NCBI RefSeq assembly: GCF_019654975.1
Contig: NZ_BPEW01000001.1
Location: forward strand, 1-64,000
Length of the DNA stretch: 64,000 nucleotides
Direction: 5' to 3'
Origin: Shewanella sp. c952
Lineage (GTDB): Bacteria > Pseudomonadota > Gammaproteobacteria > Enterobacterales > Shewanellaceae
Part shown: positions 19,229 to 29,768 of the stretch, in pieces
Position numbering within the stretch: the first letter of the stretch is position 1
Layout of the letters: each line of letters starts with the position of its first letter
The notes under the pieces: model-generated
The model's input: the letters and a program-made list of their open reading frames with translations, nothing else
The model's database searches: none
Told to the model about the DNA's origin: nothing
Made by a program: the position numbers and the translations under genes

Positions 19229-22200
19229 ATGCAAATGAGAATTATAATTATAAAAAAGTGGTTTAGTTTTGTCATTTTGTTGCTTATCTGTTCGACACCG
19301 GCATTTGCCAGTGGCGTGGTACAACGCATTTTTACTGCCAGTGATGGACTGATAAATGGCACCGTATGGGATATCAGTTTTGATGAGCATGGCTTTACCT
19401 GGTTAGCTACAGAGGAAGGGCTTTATCGCGTCGGTAGTAGCAAAATTAGAAGGCTAGATCAGGTTGGTTTAGATTCTAAACTCAGTGATAACCATATCAA
19501 AATGGTCTCACCTCTTAGTAAGCGTCACCTGCTGGTGAGCAGCTTCTATGAAATCTACCTTTATGACATCTATACCAATACTTTTACCGCCTTTGGCAGC
19601 CCTGCACTTTTCCCTGAGTATGCGGGGGTGGGGATCACCTCGCAGATTGAAGATGAACATGGCAATCGGATCATCCTCACTGAAGAAGGAGAGCTGTTAC
19701 GTTTTAACTACAACAAAATGTCATTAGAGCGGGTAAATTTCTTAACCAGTAATCAAGATTACCCGTGGCTAGTGATGTCGGCTATCTCAGACAGTCGAAT
19801 CGTGGTGGCGACAGAAGCAAGAGTTGAAGTCCGAGATGAGGCTGGCGAAAGAATCGCGGTACTGCCTTGGCAAGAAACATACGGCCGTATTGAGCAAATA
19901 CTTCGAGATTCAAATAACCGAATTTGGATTAGCTCTAGCAAAGGTTTTTTTGAGTTAGTCGAGCAAGACTTATCTCTCAGACAGGTTGAACAACTGCCTT
20001 ATTACATTACTCATATTGCTGAGGATAATAATGGTTTTCTTTGGTTGGCGAGTCGCGCAGGTTTACTTAAGTGGCAGCCTGATTCTCAACTTGTAGAGCC
20101 ATACGGCAATGAAGTTAAACAGAATTCTAATATTGATTATATTCATGACATAGCCGTTGATAATACTGGCCTTATTTGGATTGGCGGCTCGGGTGATGGT
20201 GTTGCCGTTCTCGCAGATACTCCTGATTTCTTGATTGAGCAGTTTAGTAAATCAGTGCCTTACAATATGCCGGATGAAGTTATTTGGTCCATCTATTCTG
20301 ATGATGAAGATTTGTGGCTTGGCACTGACGCTGGGCTTTTGCTTATCGACAGACAAACTAAACATCCCTATTTCATTACCCCACAGAATATCGATCTCAA
20401 TGACAGTATTTATAATATTGATGCACTCGATGAGAAAAATATATTGCTCTCTAGTACCAGCGGCCTTTCTGTCGTTAATACAAAAACCTTCCATACGCAG
20501 ACATTTGCAGATTGGATGGGAGGCACTGGTAGTCTGGAGAATAAAACTGTTTACAACACCAATTTCGATACATTGATCCCTGGACGGATTTGGTTTGCCA
20601 CTAACCGAGGGCTGTTCTTTTGGGAGCCTGGTTTGGAAAAACCCCAATATGTAAGTCTAAGTGCCGATAAGAGTATTATTCAATTACAAAGAGTGAAGCA
20701 GGTTAGACGTGATAGTTCACAGCGCTTGTGGCTTGCTGGCGACCGTTTATTCGGTTATTTAGATAAAGAAAGTAATTATCATTCGGTCACTGCACCACTT
20801 GGAAAAGGCCAAGGGCTGGCGTCAGTTAGCATAATTAGAGAGATCGAGCCTGAGCTTTGGTGGATTGGGCTTAAGAATCGTGGTGCAGTTGAATACAACC
20901 ATAGAACGGGTTCAACTCGCTCTTTAACAGATGATTGGAAAGTTGACTGTAACAGTGTTTATTTTATTGAAGAAGTTGGCCGCTTTCGGTTAATTGGTTG
21001 CCCACGCTCTATTATTCGCTTTGATACGTTAACCGACGAAATCGTCGTTATCGCCCCCGAAGATGGATTTATCAGTGACGAACTTAATGAGGGGGCTGTA
21101 CATACTTCCGCTGAAGGACTATACGTTGGCACTCCTGATGGCGCTATGTTACTGGATGTTGCTAAGCTAAAGAATAGAACGGTAAAAGACACAATATTAC
21201 TTGAGTCGATGGAAGTTTATTTTGAAAGCCGAACTGAAATTAGTTTACTCCCACAGGAGGGGCGCCATATTCTTCCTGGTGCACATTTGGTGAGTTTCCA
21301 ATTAGCTCGGTCCAATTATCTTAATGAAAAACCGTTGCAACTGCAGTACCGCTTACGTAGGCCAGAAGATAAAGCAGGTGGTAGTTTTATCTACCTCAAT
21401 GGTCAATCTCAATTAAATATTTCGGGTTTAGGTGCGGGCACGCATATTCTAGAAATCATCAGCTTACAGAATGAAGTTTGGTCTGCAGAGCCTTTTTCAT
21501 TCTCTTTTGAAGTAGAGATGCACTGGTGGCAAACTCGCTGGTTTAAAGGGCTTATGTTAATCGGGGTACTGCTAATTGGTTTAGCGGTGATCTTTATTAG
21601 ACAACGACAGGTGATGGCATTTAGAGGGATAAATTTAGCACTTACAGACAGTGAGAATCGACTTAAGCAAGCATTAAAAGGCAGTGATTCTGAGTTGTGG
21701 GAATGGCACCTGGAAACGGATGTATTTAGGCTCGAAAATGTGGCTGGCTTATTAAGTGGTAGAGGAAGCCAAGTTTATCTTAAGCAAAGCGATATTCCGA
21801 TTCATGACGAAGATAAAAGTAACGTTCTTATAGCCTGGAGAGATATGCTCGAAGAGCGAGTCGATCGCTTTGAAGTGGAATATCGCTATCAGCGCAGCGA
21901 CAACTCTTGGGGTTGGATCCGAGTATTAGGACGACCTGTTGAGCGTAATCGTGCCAACGGTGAAATCGAACGAGTAGCAGGTATTTATACTGACATTACT
22001 GAGCAACGTCAGCTTAAAGATGATGTTCATTTACTGGCTCAAGCATTTGAAAACACCACTGAAGCAGTACTTATTTATGACCGAGATGAGCTGATCCAGG
22101 TGACCAATAAAGCCGCTCAAGATATTCTAGGCCTTAAGTCTAGCATGTTAATAGGCCAATCTTTCGCTGAGGTGTTGCTCGGTAAAGAGGCTGGCACTCA

Positions 22201-23728
22201 TATTGCGGATCTGTTGCAGCATGGACTGAGTTGGACTGGCGAATGTACCGTCGCGTGCGCCAACGAGCAGCAGTGCGTGGTGTGGTTAAACGTCTCTTCA
22301 ATTTTGAATACAAATGGAGAGGCAACACATTACGTGGTGGTTTTCTCTGATATTACCGATCGTAAACGCACCGAGGCCGACCTACGCCGACTGGCTAATT
22401 ATGATGTATTAACGGGTTTACCTAATCGCTCTTTATTTTCGAGCAAACTGTCACAGTCCATTTATCAAGCAGAAAAAGAGGGCGGTAAACTTGCTTTACT
22501 TTTCTTAGATTTAGATCGTTTTAAGCATGTGAATGACTCATATGGCCATAGTATGGGTGATGCTTTATTGGTAGAGGCCTCGAATAGGTTGCAAACCTTT
22601 ATCTCTCAAGAAAATGTACTGTGCCGTTTTGGTGGTGATGAGTTTGTTATCTTGCTGCGTGACGATATTGATGTAGATAGTATTAACCGACTTTGTGACC
22701 AGCTACTGGCGAGTATTCAGCAACCGTTTGACCTTTATGGACGTGAATTTCATATCTCTACCAGTATTGGTGTGAGCCTGTGGCCTGAAGATGCTAAGCA
22801 ACCAGAAACGCTTATCAAAAATGCCGATTTGGCGATGTATCATGCTAAAGAAGAAGGTAAAGGTAACTTCAAATACTATTCTCAAGATCGCAATGCGGAA
22901 GCGCTTTACCACTTAAGGCTTGAAGCCGATCTTCGAAAAGCGATTGAAAGAGATGAGTTTGAGCTTCATTTTCAGCCGCAAATAGATATTTTACAAAACG
23001 ATAAGCTTGTTGGAGTCGAAGCGTTACTTCGCTGGAACCACCCACAAGATGGCTATGTGCGCCCGGATATATTTATCAAGGTTGCAGAAGCTTGCGGGCT
23101 GATTGTTGAAATCGACCGTTGGGTGATGCGCGAAGCTTGTCGTCACGGTGCACACTGGGCGCAAACATTGGCTGAGCCACTTGAAGTATCGGTCAACATA
23201 TCAGCACTGCATTTCCGTCAGCGCGACTTTATTCAAGGTGTTGAAAAGTGTTTAGTTGAAACCGGCATGCCTAATCACGCTTTATCACTTGAGATCACCG
23301 AAGGCGTGTTGATGAAAGAGCTTAAAGTGGCTAAACAACACCTAAAAGAGCTCAAAGCATTGGGAGTAGATGTTGCAATTGATGATTTTGGAACCGGCTA
23401 TTCATCGTTAGCTTATTTGCGTCATTTTGAGGTGAACACTTTGAAAATTGATCGCTCATTCCTTATTGATATCGCCACAAATAAGGCCGATCAAGCGATA
23501 GCAAGTAGTATCATTGAGCTGGCAAGAAACTTAAAATTGGATGTCGTTGCTGAAGGTGTTGAAACCCATGAGCAGTTAGAGCAGGTCTTTAGCCGTGGTT
23601 GTTATGTTATACAGGGTTACTATTTTGCCAAGCCGATGTCAGCGACTGATTTAGAAGTTTATATGGCAACCAGCTCTAAATTGAGTTTACAGCCCGAAGC
23701 AAAGCAACTGCTAGTACCCAGCCTCTAA
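19229..23728 (+). CDS. transmembrane two-component-propeller PAS-GGDEF-EAL protein
   Basis: A 1499-residue cyclic-di-GMP protein. A signal peptide (to about residue 27) leads a large periplasmic sensor of Reg_prop beta-propeller repeats (GFTWLATEEGLYR, NRIWISSSKGFFEL, GFLWLASRAGLLKW, GLIWIGGSGDGV, DLWLGTDAGLLL) and a Y_Y_Y-like domain. One transmembrane helix lies near 773-793, followed by two PAS domains, a GGDEF domain with intact GGDEF at 1135-1139, and an EAL domain with E1264-A-L and DDFGTGYSS. Both catalytic motifs look complete, so synthase, hydrolase or both are possible. The signal sensed is unknown. Confidence 0.93.
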   Translation: MQMRIIIIKKWFSFVILLLICSTPAFASGVVQRIFTASDGLINGTVWDISFDEHGFTWLATEEGLYRVGSSKIRRLDQVGLDSKLSDNHIKMVSPLSKRHLLVSSFYEIYLYDIYTNTFTAFGSPALFPEYAGVGITSQIEDEHGNRIILTEEGELLRFNYNKMSLERVNFLTSNQDYPWLVMSAISDSRIVVATEARVEVRDEAGERIAVLPWQETYGRIEQILRDSNNRIWISSSKGFFELVEQDLSLRQVEQLPYYITHIAEDNNGFLWLASRAGLLKWQPDSQLVEPYGNEVKQNSNIDYIHDIAVDNTGLIWIGGSGDGVAVLADTPDFLIEQFSKSVPYNMPDEVIWSIYSDDEDLWLGTDAGLLLIDRQTKHPYFITPQNIDLNDSIYNIDALDEKNILLSSTSGLSVVNTKTFHTQTFADWMGGTGSLENKTVYNTNFDTLIPGRIWFATNRGLFFWEPGLEKPQYVSLSADKSIIQLQRVKQVRRDSSQRLWLAGDRLFGYLDKESNYHSVTAPLGKGQGLASVSIIREIEPELWWIGLKNRGAVEYNHRTGSTRSLTDDWKVDCNSVYFIEEVGRFRLIGCPRSIIRFDTLTDEIVVIAPEDGFISDELNEGAVHTSAEGLYVGTPDGAMLLDVAKLKNRTVKDTILLESMEVYFESRTEISLLPQEGRHILPGAHLVSFQLARSNYLNEKPLQLQYRLRRPEDKAGGSFIYLNGQSQLNISGLGAGTHILEIISLQNEVWSAEPFSFSFEVEMHWWQTRWFKGLMLIGVLLIGLAVIFIRQRQVMAFRGINLALTDSENRLKQALKGSDSELWEWHLETDVFRLENVAGLLSGRGSQVYLKQSDIPIHDEDKSNVLIAWRDMLEERVDRFEVEYRYQRSDNSWGWIRVLGRPVERNRANGEIERVAGIYTDITEQRQLKDDVHLLAQAFENTTEAVLIYDRDELIQVTNKAAQDILGLKSSMLIGQSFAEVLLGKEAGTHIADLLQHGLSWTGECTVACANEQQCVVWLNVSSILNTNGEATHYVVVFSDITDRKRTEADLRRLANYDVLTGLPNRSLFSSKLSQSIYQAEKEGGKLALLFLDLDRFKHVNDSYGHSMGDALLVEASNRLQTFISQENVLCRFGGDEFVILLRDDIDVDSINRLCDQLLASIQQPFDLYGREFHISTSIGVSLWPEDAKQPETLIKNADLAMYHAKEEGKGNFKYYSQDRNAEALYHLRLEADLRKAIERDEFELHFQPQIDILQNDKLVGVEALLRWNHPQDGYVRPDIFIKVAEACGLIVEIDRWVMREACRHGAHWAQTLAEPLEVSVNISALHFRQRDFIQGVEKCLVETGMPNHALSLEITEGVLMKELKVAKQHLKELKALGVDVAIDDFGTGYSSLAYLRHFEVNTLKIDRSFLIDIATNKADQAIASSIIELARNLKLDVVAEGVETHEQLEQVFSRGCYVIQGYYFAKPMSATDLEVYMATSSKLSLQPEAKQLLVPSL

Positions 23729-23791
23729 AGCTTGCACAAACTAGTTAAATACCCTACGTTAAATATCATTAGAAGAGTCGAATAAGTCATT

Positions 23792-26008
23792 ATGATACAT
23801 AGAATTATTATTCTTTGTTTGTTTGTGTTTTTTCATTCATATGTGAGCGCTACAGAAAGGCCTAAAATAGGTCTGGTACTCAGTGGTGGCGGCGCTAAAG
23901 GTGCCGCTCATATTGGTGTACTTAAAGTACTCGAAGAGAAAAATATTCCGATTGATTATATTACCGGGACGAGTATTGGTTCTTACGTTGGCGGCATGTA
24001 TGCGCTTGGCTATAGTGCTGCTGAAATTGAAGCCATTATGATGAACACCAACTGGGATAAAGGCTATTCAGACACTATTCCTCGTGAAGCGCTTAGCTTT
24101 AGAGACAAAGAAACTCGCGATAAATATAACATCCCCATCAATATCGGTTATAGCGATGAAGAAGTTAAAATGCCAGCGGGCCTGCTCCGCGGCCAAAGCA
24201 TGTCGCAGCTACTTCGAAGTTCAACTAATCTAATTCAGCAGCTTGGCCATTTTGATGAGTTATCAATTCCTTTTAGAGCTGTCGCAACAAATTTGGCTAC
24301 CGGTGAGCCTGTCGTGTTAAGCAGTGGCAGTATCGTTGCTGCAATGCAGGCGTCAGCCTCTGTTCCTGGAGCACTGCAACCTGCAGTTATCGATGGTCTT
24401 TTACTGGTTGATGGCGGTATTGCCAATAATATGCCGATAGATGTGGTCAAGGAGATGGGCGCAGATATTGTTATTGCAGTCGATATTGGCTCACCACTGG
24501 TGGGTAATGATGAGCTCGATAGCACCATTGCGGTACTTAATCAGCTATCTACAATTCTTACTAACGCCAGTGCCGAGAAGCAAAAAGCGTTATTGACCGA
24601 CAGTGATATCTTAATTCGGCCGAATATTGGGGAATTGAGTACTACAGATTTTGGCATTATGCCTATCGCCCTGCCGTTAGGTGAAATTGCCGCCAGAGAA
24701 AATTCGTCTAGATTAGATAAGCTATCAATTGATGAAGCTGACTTCCAAAGTTATCTAGTGGCTAAAAAACAAAAGAGTGAGCATTGGCTAAATGAAATAA
24801 ATCGTCCCTTGATTAAAGTGGTGTATGACAATGAGTCGAAAGTCAGTGAGAGATTACTTGCGGATAATTTAGATCTAGATGTGGGGGATTTTGTTACCAC
24901 TGAAACACTGGAAGCTGGGGTTGCACGGATCTATGCCTTAGATAAGTTTGAGCGTGTCGATGCTGAGTTTTCCGATACTGAAGATGGTCGAGTGCTAACT
25001 GTAACGACCACAGCGAAATCATGGGGACCTAACTATTTTGATTTTGGGTTTAGCTGGGAAGATGACTTTAGTTTGGACTCCGTTGTGTCGTTGGATTTTG
25101 CTTATACCATGACCAACCTGACTGAAAACGGCGGTGAATGGCGTAACGAAATATCGCTTGGTTTCGATAAATTGCTCGGGTCTGAGTTTTATCAGCCCTT
25201 ATCTAAAGATCAAGATTATTTCAGTCGAGCCAAGGTTGAGTATGAACTCAAAGACTGGGGATTCTTTGAGAATAATCAACGGATTTTGGAGCTACGACAG
25301 ACCTCATACCGTACAGAGGTGGGTATTGGTATTAATTATACTCAAAACGGTATGGTTGAACTTGGTATTCTAGGTGAAGTCGGCGATCTTGAAAATGACG
25401 CATGGGGTCTTGGCACTGTTGATTACTCTGGTTATGGCGGATATTTAAAGTTTGCTTATGATGATCTTAACAGTATTAATTTTCCTACATCAGGTAACCG
25501 ATTTACTTTCAATGTATACATGAGAAAAGAGACTTATGATCTTGAAGGTTTTGAAGACTCTTCAAACTTCTCAATGCAATACGAAGCTGATTGGCGTGGT
25601 GCCGTTGGCGTTGGTAATCATGCCTTTGTTGGTATTGCTTCCTTAGCAACAGTCGATAAAGATGGCGTATTTACCGTCAACGTTTCTGAGTTAGGCGGAT
25701 TTCTAAATCTCTCTGGTTATCATAAAAATGCGCTTTATGGCTCACATAAGATTTTCGGCGCTTTTGTCTATCAATATGATCTCGGCCGAGATGTATTAGG
25801 CATGACTGAGTACCCGCTGTATTTAGGTACCAGCCTTGAAGCGGGTAACGTTTGGACTCAAAAAGACAGTGTAGCTTTAGACGACCTGATCTATTCAGGC
25901 AGTTTATTCCTTGGAATTGACACCGGCGTGGGACCTGCGGCCTTTGGTTTTGGCGCCGCAGATGACGGTGAAAAAACAGTCTTTTTGTTTATAGGTAAAA
26001 ACTGGTAG
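23792..26008 (+). CDS. patatin-like phospholipase with C-terminal outer-membrane barrel (type Vd-like)
   Basis: A 738-residue protein. A signal peptide ends about residue 20. The patatin domain has the oxyanion loop GGGAKGAAH (residues 32-40), the nucleophile S61 in GTSIG, and D207 in DGG, a complete Ser-Asp dyad. After about residue 340 comes a POTRA-like segment, then a beta-rich region resembling the BamA/surface-antigen barrel and ending in an aromatic residue (GKNW). This layout is that of PlpD-type Vd autotransporters. It follows the GGDEF/EAL gene by 63 bp with no terminator seen, so the two may be co-transcribed. Confidence 0.88.
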   Translation: MIHRIIILCLFVFFHSYVSATERPKIGLVLSGGGAKGAAHIGVLKVLEEKNIPIDYITGTSIGSYVGGMYALGYSAAEIEAIMMNTNWDKGYSDTIPREALSFRDKETRDKYNIPINIGYSDEEVKMPAGLLRGQSMSQLLRSSTNLIQQLGHFDELSIPFRAVATNLATGEPVVLSSGSIVAAMQASASVPGALQPAVIDGLLLVDGGIANNMPIDVVKEMGADIVIAVDIGSPLVGNDELDSTIAVLNQLSTILTNASAEKQKALLTDSDILIRPNIGELSTTDFGIMPIALPLGEIAARENSSRLDKLSIDEADFQSYLVAKKQKSEHWLNEINRPLIKVVYDNESKVSERLLADNLDLDVGDFVTTETLEAGVARIYALDKFERVDAEFSDTEDGRVLTVTTTAKSWGPNYFDFGFSWEDDFSLDSVVSLDFAYTMTNLTENGGEWRNEISLGFDKLLGSEFYQPLSKDQDYFSRAKVEYELKDWGFFENNQRILELRQTSYRTEVGIGINYTQNGMVELGILGEVGDLENDAWGLGTVDYSGYGGYLKFAYDDLNSINFPTSGNRFTFNVYMRKETYDLEGFEDSSNFSMQYEADWRGAVGVGNHAFVGIASLATVDKDGVFTVNVSELGGFLNLSGYHKNALYGSHKIFGAFVYQYDLGRDVLGMTEYPLYLGTSLEAGNVWTQKDSVALDDLIYSGSLFLGIDTGVGPAAFGFGAADDGEKTVFLFIGKNW

Positions 26009-26152
26009 AAGTAACAGCATTCGCGAGCAGAGGAAACTATTTAAGCGCCGCACATTTACAACATTGGGCTATTTGGTCTAAAACATAATGTGTAGCGTCA
26101 GCTCTTCACAGAACAGTCGAGAGCTTTTTAAAGGACTATAACGGGGATAATC

Positions 26153-28210
26153 ATGAATAAAGTAAGTCAATTAGCACTTTGTGTGGCGTTAAGCTTAGGC
26201 TTAACAGCTTGTGGAAGTAATGAAGCCAGCAAAGACACCACTCAAACGTCAACGGCACTAGTATCAGGTGTTGAAAAAGCCAATTTCGATCCCGCAGTGC
26301 GTCACCAAGATGACTTCTATTACAGTGTGAATGGAACTTGGTTAGCTAATACGCCAATCCCCGCTGATAAATCTAATTACGGTTCGTTCTCTGTTTTGTA
26401 TGAGCAAAGCCAAGCATCACTAAAAACTATTATTGAGGCTTCTGCTGCAAAACCTAATAAGGTGAAGGGCAGCAGTGAGCAGAAGGTGGGTGACTTTTAC
26501 GCAAGCTTTATGGATACCAAAACCATTGAAAGTCTTGGTATTTCGCCACTAAAAGATCAGTTATCAGATATTGCCTACGCTTCAACTCACAACGACATTG
26601 CGACCTTAATGGGCAGTTTATTGGTTCACGGTGCTTCCGTACCATTCGGTTTTTATGTAAATAATGATGCGAAAAACTCCAGCCAATACGGGGTTTACTT
26701 ATACCAGTCTGGTTTGACACTACCCGATCGTGACTATTACTTGAAAGATGATGAAAAGTTTACCGCTAACCGTGCTGCATTAGACAAATATGTTACCGAT
26801 TTAATGACGGAGGCCGGTTATAGCGATCCGCAACGTGCTAGCAAGAGTGTGGCTAAGATTGAGAAATTCATTGCTGCCAGCCAGTGGAGCCGTGTTGAGT
26901 CACGTGACGCCAATAAAAGTTATAACAAGATGGATCGTCAACAACTACAAGATTTAGTAAAGGGTTTTGACTTTGTGCAATTTTCAGCGGGTGCTGATAT
27001 CGATAAAGTGAGCGAAGTCATCGTTCGCCAGCCATCGTATTTTGAAAAATTTGGTCAAGAGTTTAATAAGTTTACAGTTACGGAATGGCAAGATTACTTA
27101 GCCTTCCATTTGGTGGATGACTACGCCGAACTGCTAAGTAAAGATTTTGTCGATCTGCACTTTGCTTTTCACGGTAATACCTTGATGGGTATTGAAGCGC
27201 AAAAACCACGTTGGAAGAAAGCGGTAGATGCGGCTGATCAAGTGATTGGTGAAATCGTTGGTGAAGAGTACGTTAAGCAAAACTTTAAGCCAGAAGCTAA
27301 AGCTAAAATGGAACAGATGATCCAGAATCTGATTAAGGGTTTTGAGGTTAGCATTAACGAACTGGAGTGGATGACGCCGGAAACTAAGGTTGCAGCGCAA
27401 GAGAAACTCGCCAAGTTTACTTATAAGATTGGCTACCCTGATAAATGGAAAGATTATACTGCGTTAGATATTGAGGCGAATGATCTGGTGGGTAACTACC
27501 AGCGTTATGCTCAGTTCGAGTATAAGGCAATGTTAGACAAACTGGGCAAGCCTATCGATCGCACTGAGTGGCACATGACGCCACAGACGGTGAATGCGTA
27601 CTACAGCCCAGTGATGAATGAGATTGTATTCCCTGCCGCTATTTTACAGCCTCCATTCTTTAATATGGATGCTGATGACGCCATTAACTATGGCGGCATT
27701 GGTGCGGTGATTGGTCATGAAATTAGTCATGGTTTTGATGATCAAGGCGCTAAATATGACGGTGATGGTAACTTAAGAGATTGGTGGTCTGATAAAGATC
27801 GTGAAGAGTTCCAAAAGCGTGGTGCACAGTTGTCAGCGCAATACGCTGGCTATGAAGCTATGCCAGGAAAATTCGTTAATGGTGATTTGACCTTGGGCGA
27901 AAATATTGGTGATTTGGGTGGATTAACGGTCGCGGCACGTTCATATATGATGAGCCTTAACGGTAAGCCATCGCCAGTGATTGATGGTTTAACTGGCGAG
28001 CAACGTTTGTTTATCGGCTGGTCACAGGTATGGCGCCGTAATTACCGCGATGAAGAGCTTGGTCGTCGCCTAATGACCGACTCTCACTCGCCAAGTCATT
28101 TCCGTGCAATGGGTACACCGCGTAACATTCCCGCCTTCTATGAAGCATTCGATCTTAAAGAGGGTGACAAGATGTTCTTAACCGAAGATGAGCGAGTTAA
28201 GATCTGGTAA
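26153..28210 (+). CDS. M13 family metallopeptidase, lipoprotein
   Basis: A 685-residue neprilysin/PepO-like zinc endopeptidase. The lipobox LTAC (C20) follows a short signal peptide, so it is probably membrane-anchored facing the periplasm. The zinc motif HEISH has H522, E523 and H526, with the third ligand in ENIGDLGG further on. The upstream NAYYSPVMNEIVFPAAILQPPF substrate-binding block and the C-terminal tryptophan are also typical. It is a predicted oligopeptidase. The gap before it is 144 bp. Confidence 0.94.
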   Translation: MNKVSQLALCVALSLGLTACGSNEASKDTTQTSTALVSGVEKANFDPAVRHQDDFYYSVNGTWLANTPIPADKSNYGSFSVLYEQSQASLKTIIEASAAKPNKVKGSSEQKVGDFYASFMDTKTIESLGISPLKDQLSDIAYASTHNDIATLMGSLLVHGASVPFGFYVNNDAKNSSQYGVYLYQSGLTLPDRDYYLKDDEKFTANRAALDKYVTDLMTEAGYSDPQRASKSVAKIEKFIAASQWSRVESRDANKSYNKMDRQQLQDLVKGFDFVQFSAGADIDKVSEVIVRQPSYFEKFGQEFNKFTVTEWQDYLAFHLVDDYAELLSKDFVDLHFAFHGNTLMGIEAQKPRWKKAVDAADQVIGEIVGEEYVKQNFKPEAKAKMEQMIQNLIKGFEVSINELEWMTPETKVAAQEKLAKFTYKIGYPDKWKDYTALDIEANDLVGNYQRYAQFEYKAMLDKLGKPIDRTEWHMTPQTVNAYYSPVMNEIVFPAAILQPPFFNMDADDAINYGGIGAVIGHEISHGFDDQGAKYDGDGNLRDWWSDKDREEFQKRGAQLSAQYAGYEAMPGKFVNGDLTLGENIGDLGGLTVAARSYMMSLNGKPSPVIDGLTGEQRLFIGWSQVWRRNYRDEELGRRLMTDSHSPSHFRAMGTPRNIPAFYEAFDLKEGDKMFLTEDERVKIW

Positions 28211-28241
28211 TGCTAGCTTTGCTAACTCACAGCTAAGCACT

Positions 28242-28269
28242 AAAAGCCCATCATTCGATGGGCTTTTTT
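28242..28269 (+). terminator. terminator after the M13 peptidase
   Basis: AAAAGCCCATC/GATGGGCTTTT stem with an ATTC-type loop and a T run, 31 bp after the stop codon. Confidence 0.92.
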
Positions 28270-28702
28270 GTTCGTGTATCTAAATCTAAAAGCCAAACCA
28301 TTCAAACTTTTTTTGATATAAGCTCATGGCGTTTCGCCCATTCTTTTGTAAAGAGCAGAGCTAAAGAAGGAAGCGCTTGCCCCCACTTTTGATATCATAA
28401 GAGTAACCATTAGCACCCCAGACGAAGTTGTCTTCCTCGCACTTATTCGAAATAGCCTAACGTTTCCGATAGGACGTCTGCTGTTAATCTATTCACATCA
28501 GAGGAGCAGTTATCCTTGCTTAGGGGGACAGAATCCCACGACTATAGTCAGAGGCATTAAAAGCGTGTTGACCTAACTCATAATGGTTCAAAACGAAGTT
28601 ACCTTTCAAAGGTCACTTCATCAACTGAACAGAATCTATTACTGGAGTTAAGCGCTCCGACCTCAATCTGTTGCAGCTTGAACTACAACCCAAGGCTAAA
28701 AG
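28270..28702. other. 433-bp region with no recognised gene
   Basis: No ORF, tRNA or known element recognised on either strand. Reading the minus strand for remnants of transposases or transporters gave nothing I would name. Confidence 0.5.
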
Positions 28703-29368
28703 CTAAACTTTAGATGCCAATACCTCAGGCAAAAAAGTTAGGTCACCAAGTTGTTGATGGGCGATAACCCATTTAGGTAATTTGGCAAATTTAGCCTCTG
28801 GAATGGCAATGGTTTGCATATTCGCAGCACGAGCGGCGACCAATCCATTGAATGAATCTTCAATGGCTAAACAATTGATAGGATCAATATTGAGCCCATT
28901 GGCGCAATTTAAATAAACTTCCGGATGTGGTTTTCCATAGGCTAGATGTTCTGCTGATTCAATCGATTGAAAGTATTCTCTAATTTCTAGCCTGTTTAAA
29001 ACAGCATTAATGATGTCACTTGATGAAGAGGTTGCAAGACCAATTTTAAGCCCCAAATCTTGGCAGCTTTTTAGTGCAGATATCACACCCAACATTGCTT
29101 CACCGTCGGCAGTAATATGGCTTACGACTTGATCAACAATAGCTTGTGCGGTTTTTTGGTTGTCGTAGTTTGGCCAAGGAAAACGGGCGTACCAGAACGT
29201 TACAACCTGATCGATTCTAAGGCCGGTTGTTTCCACAGTATCTTCAATAGAGATGTTTAAACCGAGCTCGGTCATCACCTTGTGCTCGGCAATTTGCCAC
29301 ACTGGTTCGGAATCAATTAATACACCGTCCATATCGAAAATAACGGCTTTAAGTTCGGGTTTTCCCAT
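28703..29368 (-). CDS. HAD-IA phosphatase (HxpB/YniC-like)
   Basis: A 221-residue haloacid-dehalogenase-fold hydrolase, closest in outline to hexitol phosphatase B (YniC). Motif I is FDMDGVLIDSEP with the nucleophile and acid/base aspartates. Motif II is ATSSSSD, the motif III lysine is in YGKPHPEVYL, and motif IV is AIEDSFNG. The start chosen is the ATG at 29368, preceded by GGGGA; the 21 codons upstream of it in frame look non-coding. Substrate is inferred from family resemblance only. Confidence 0.88.
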   Translation of the reverse strand: MGKPELKAVIFDMDGVLIDSEPVWQIAEHKVMTELGLNISIEDTVETTGLRIDQVVTFWYARFPWPNYDNQKTAQAIVDQVVSHITADGEAMLGVISALKSCQDLGLKIGLATSSSSDIINAVLNRLEIREYFQSIESAEHLAYGKPHPEVYLNCANGLNIDPINCLAIEDSFNGLVAARAANMQTIAIPEAKFAKLPKWVIAHQQLGDLTFLPEVLASKV

Positions 29369-29642
29369 AAGTCCCCAATTATGTTCATTATAACTTTGGT
29401 GAATATTAGTGATTATTTTCAGTGTTCTCACGAATAATACTAGGCTTTATTGTACATTTTACAGTAAATATTAATAGCTAATGTGCAGAAAGAAAAAATG
29501 TATTCACGCTTAATGTATTGAATTTGTTACTTTAAAATAAAGGTTAACACTATGGTCTAGTTTTCTTTGCTGACTATACAGTCTATGGTTTGGCGAACTT
29601 GTAACTTGAGTGCGATTTATTATCAGAGTAAGTGTGATCTGA

Positions 29643-29671
29643 TTCATACTTTTGCAAAGCTGTAGTATAAT
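29643..29671 (+). promoter_or_regulatory. candidate sigma-70 promoter of acnB
   Basis: TTCATA, a 17-bp spacer, then a perfect -10 TATAAT, about 98 bp upstream of the acnB start. The -35 is weak, as expected for an activator-dependent or growth-regulated promoter. Confidence 0.55.
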
Positions 29672-29768
29672 ACGCCTCGAAATAAGGGTCGAGCCTGCCG
29701 AGCTGTCAGTTTCAATGTGAAGACGAGCAGTTTCGCTGTTAGAACGCCAAACAAAGAGGAATGTTGCC

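Noticed and set aside
28270-28702. Possible transposon remnant after the M13 peptidase
   Set aside because: Conceptual translation of the minus strand gave no recognisable transposase motif, and no inverted repeats bound the region.
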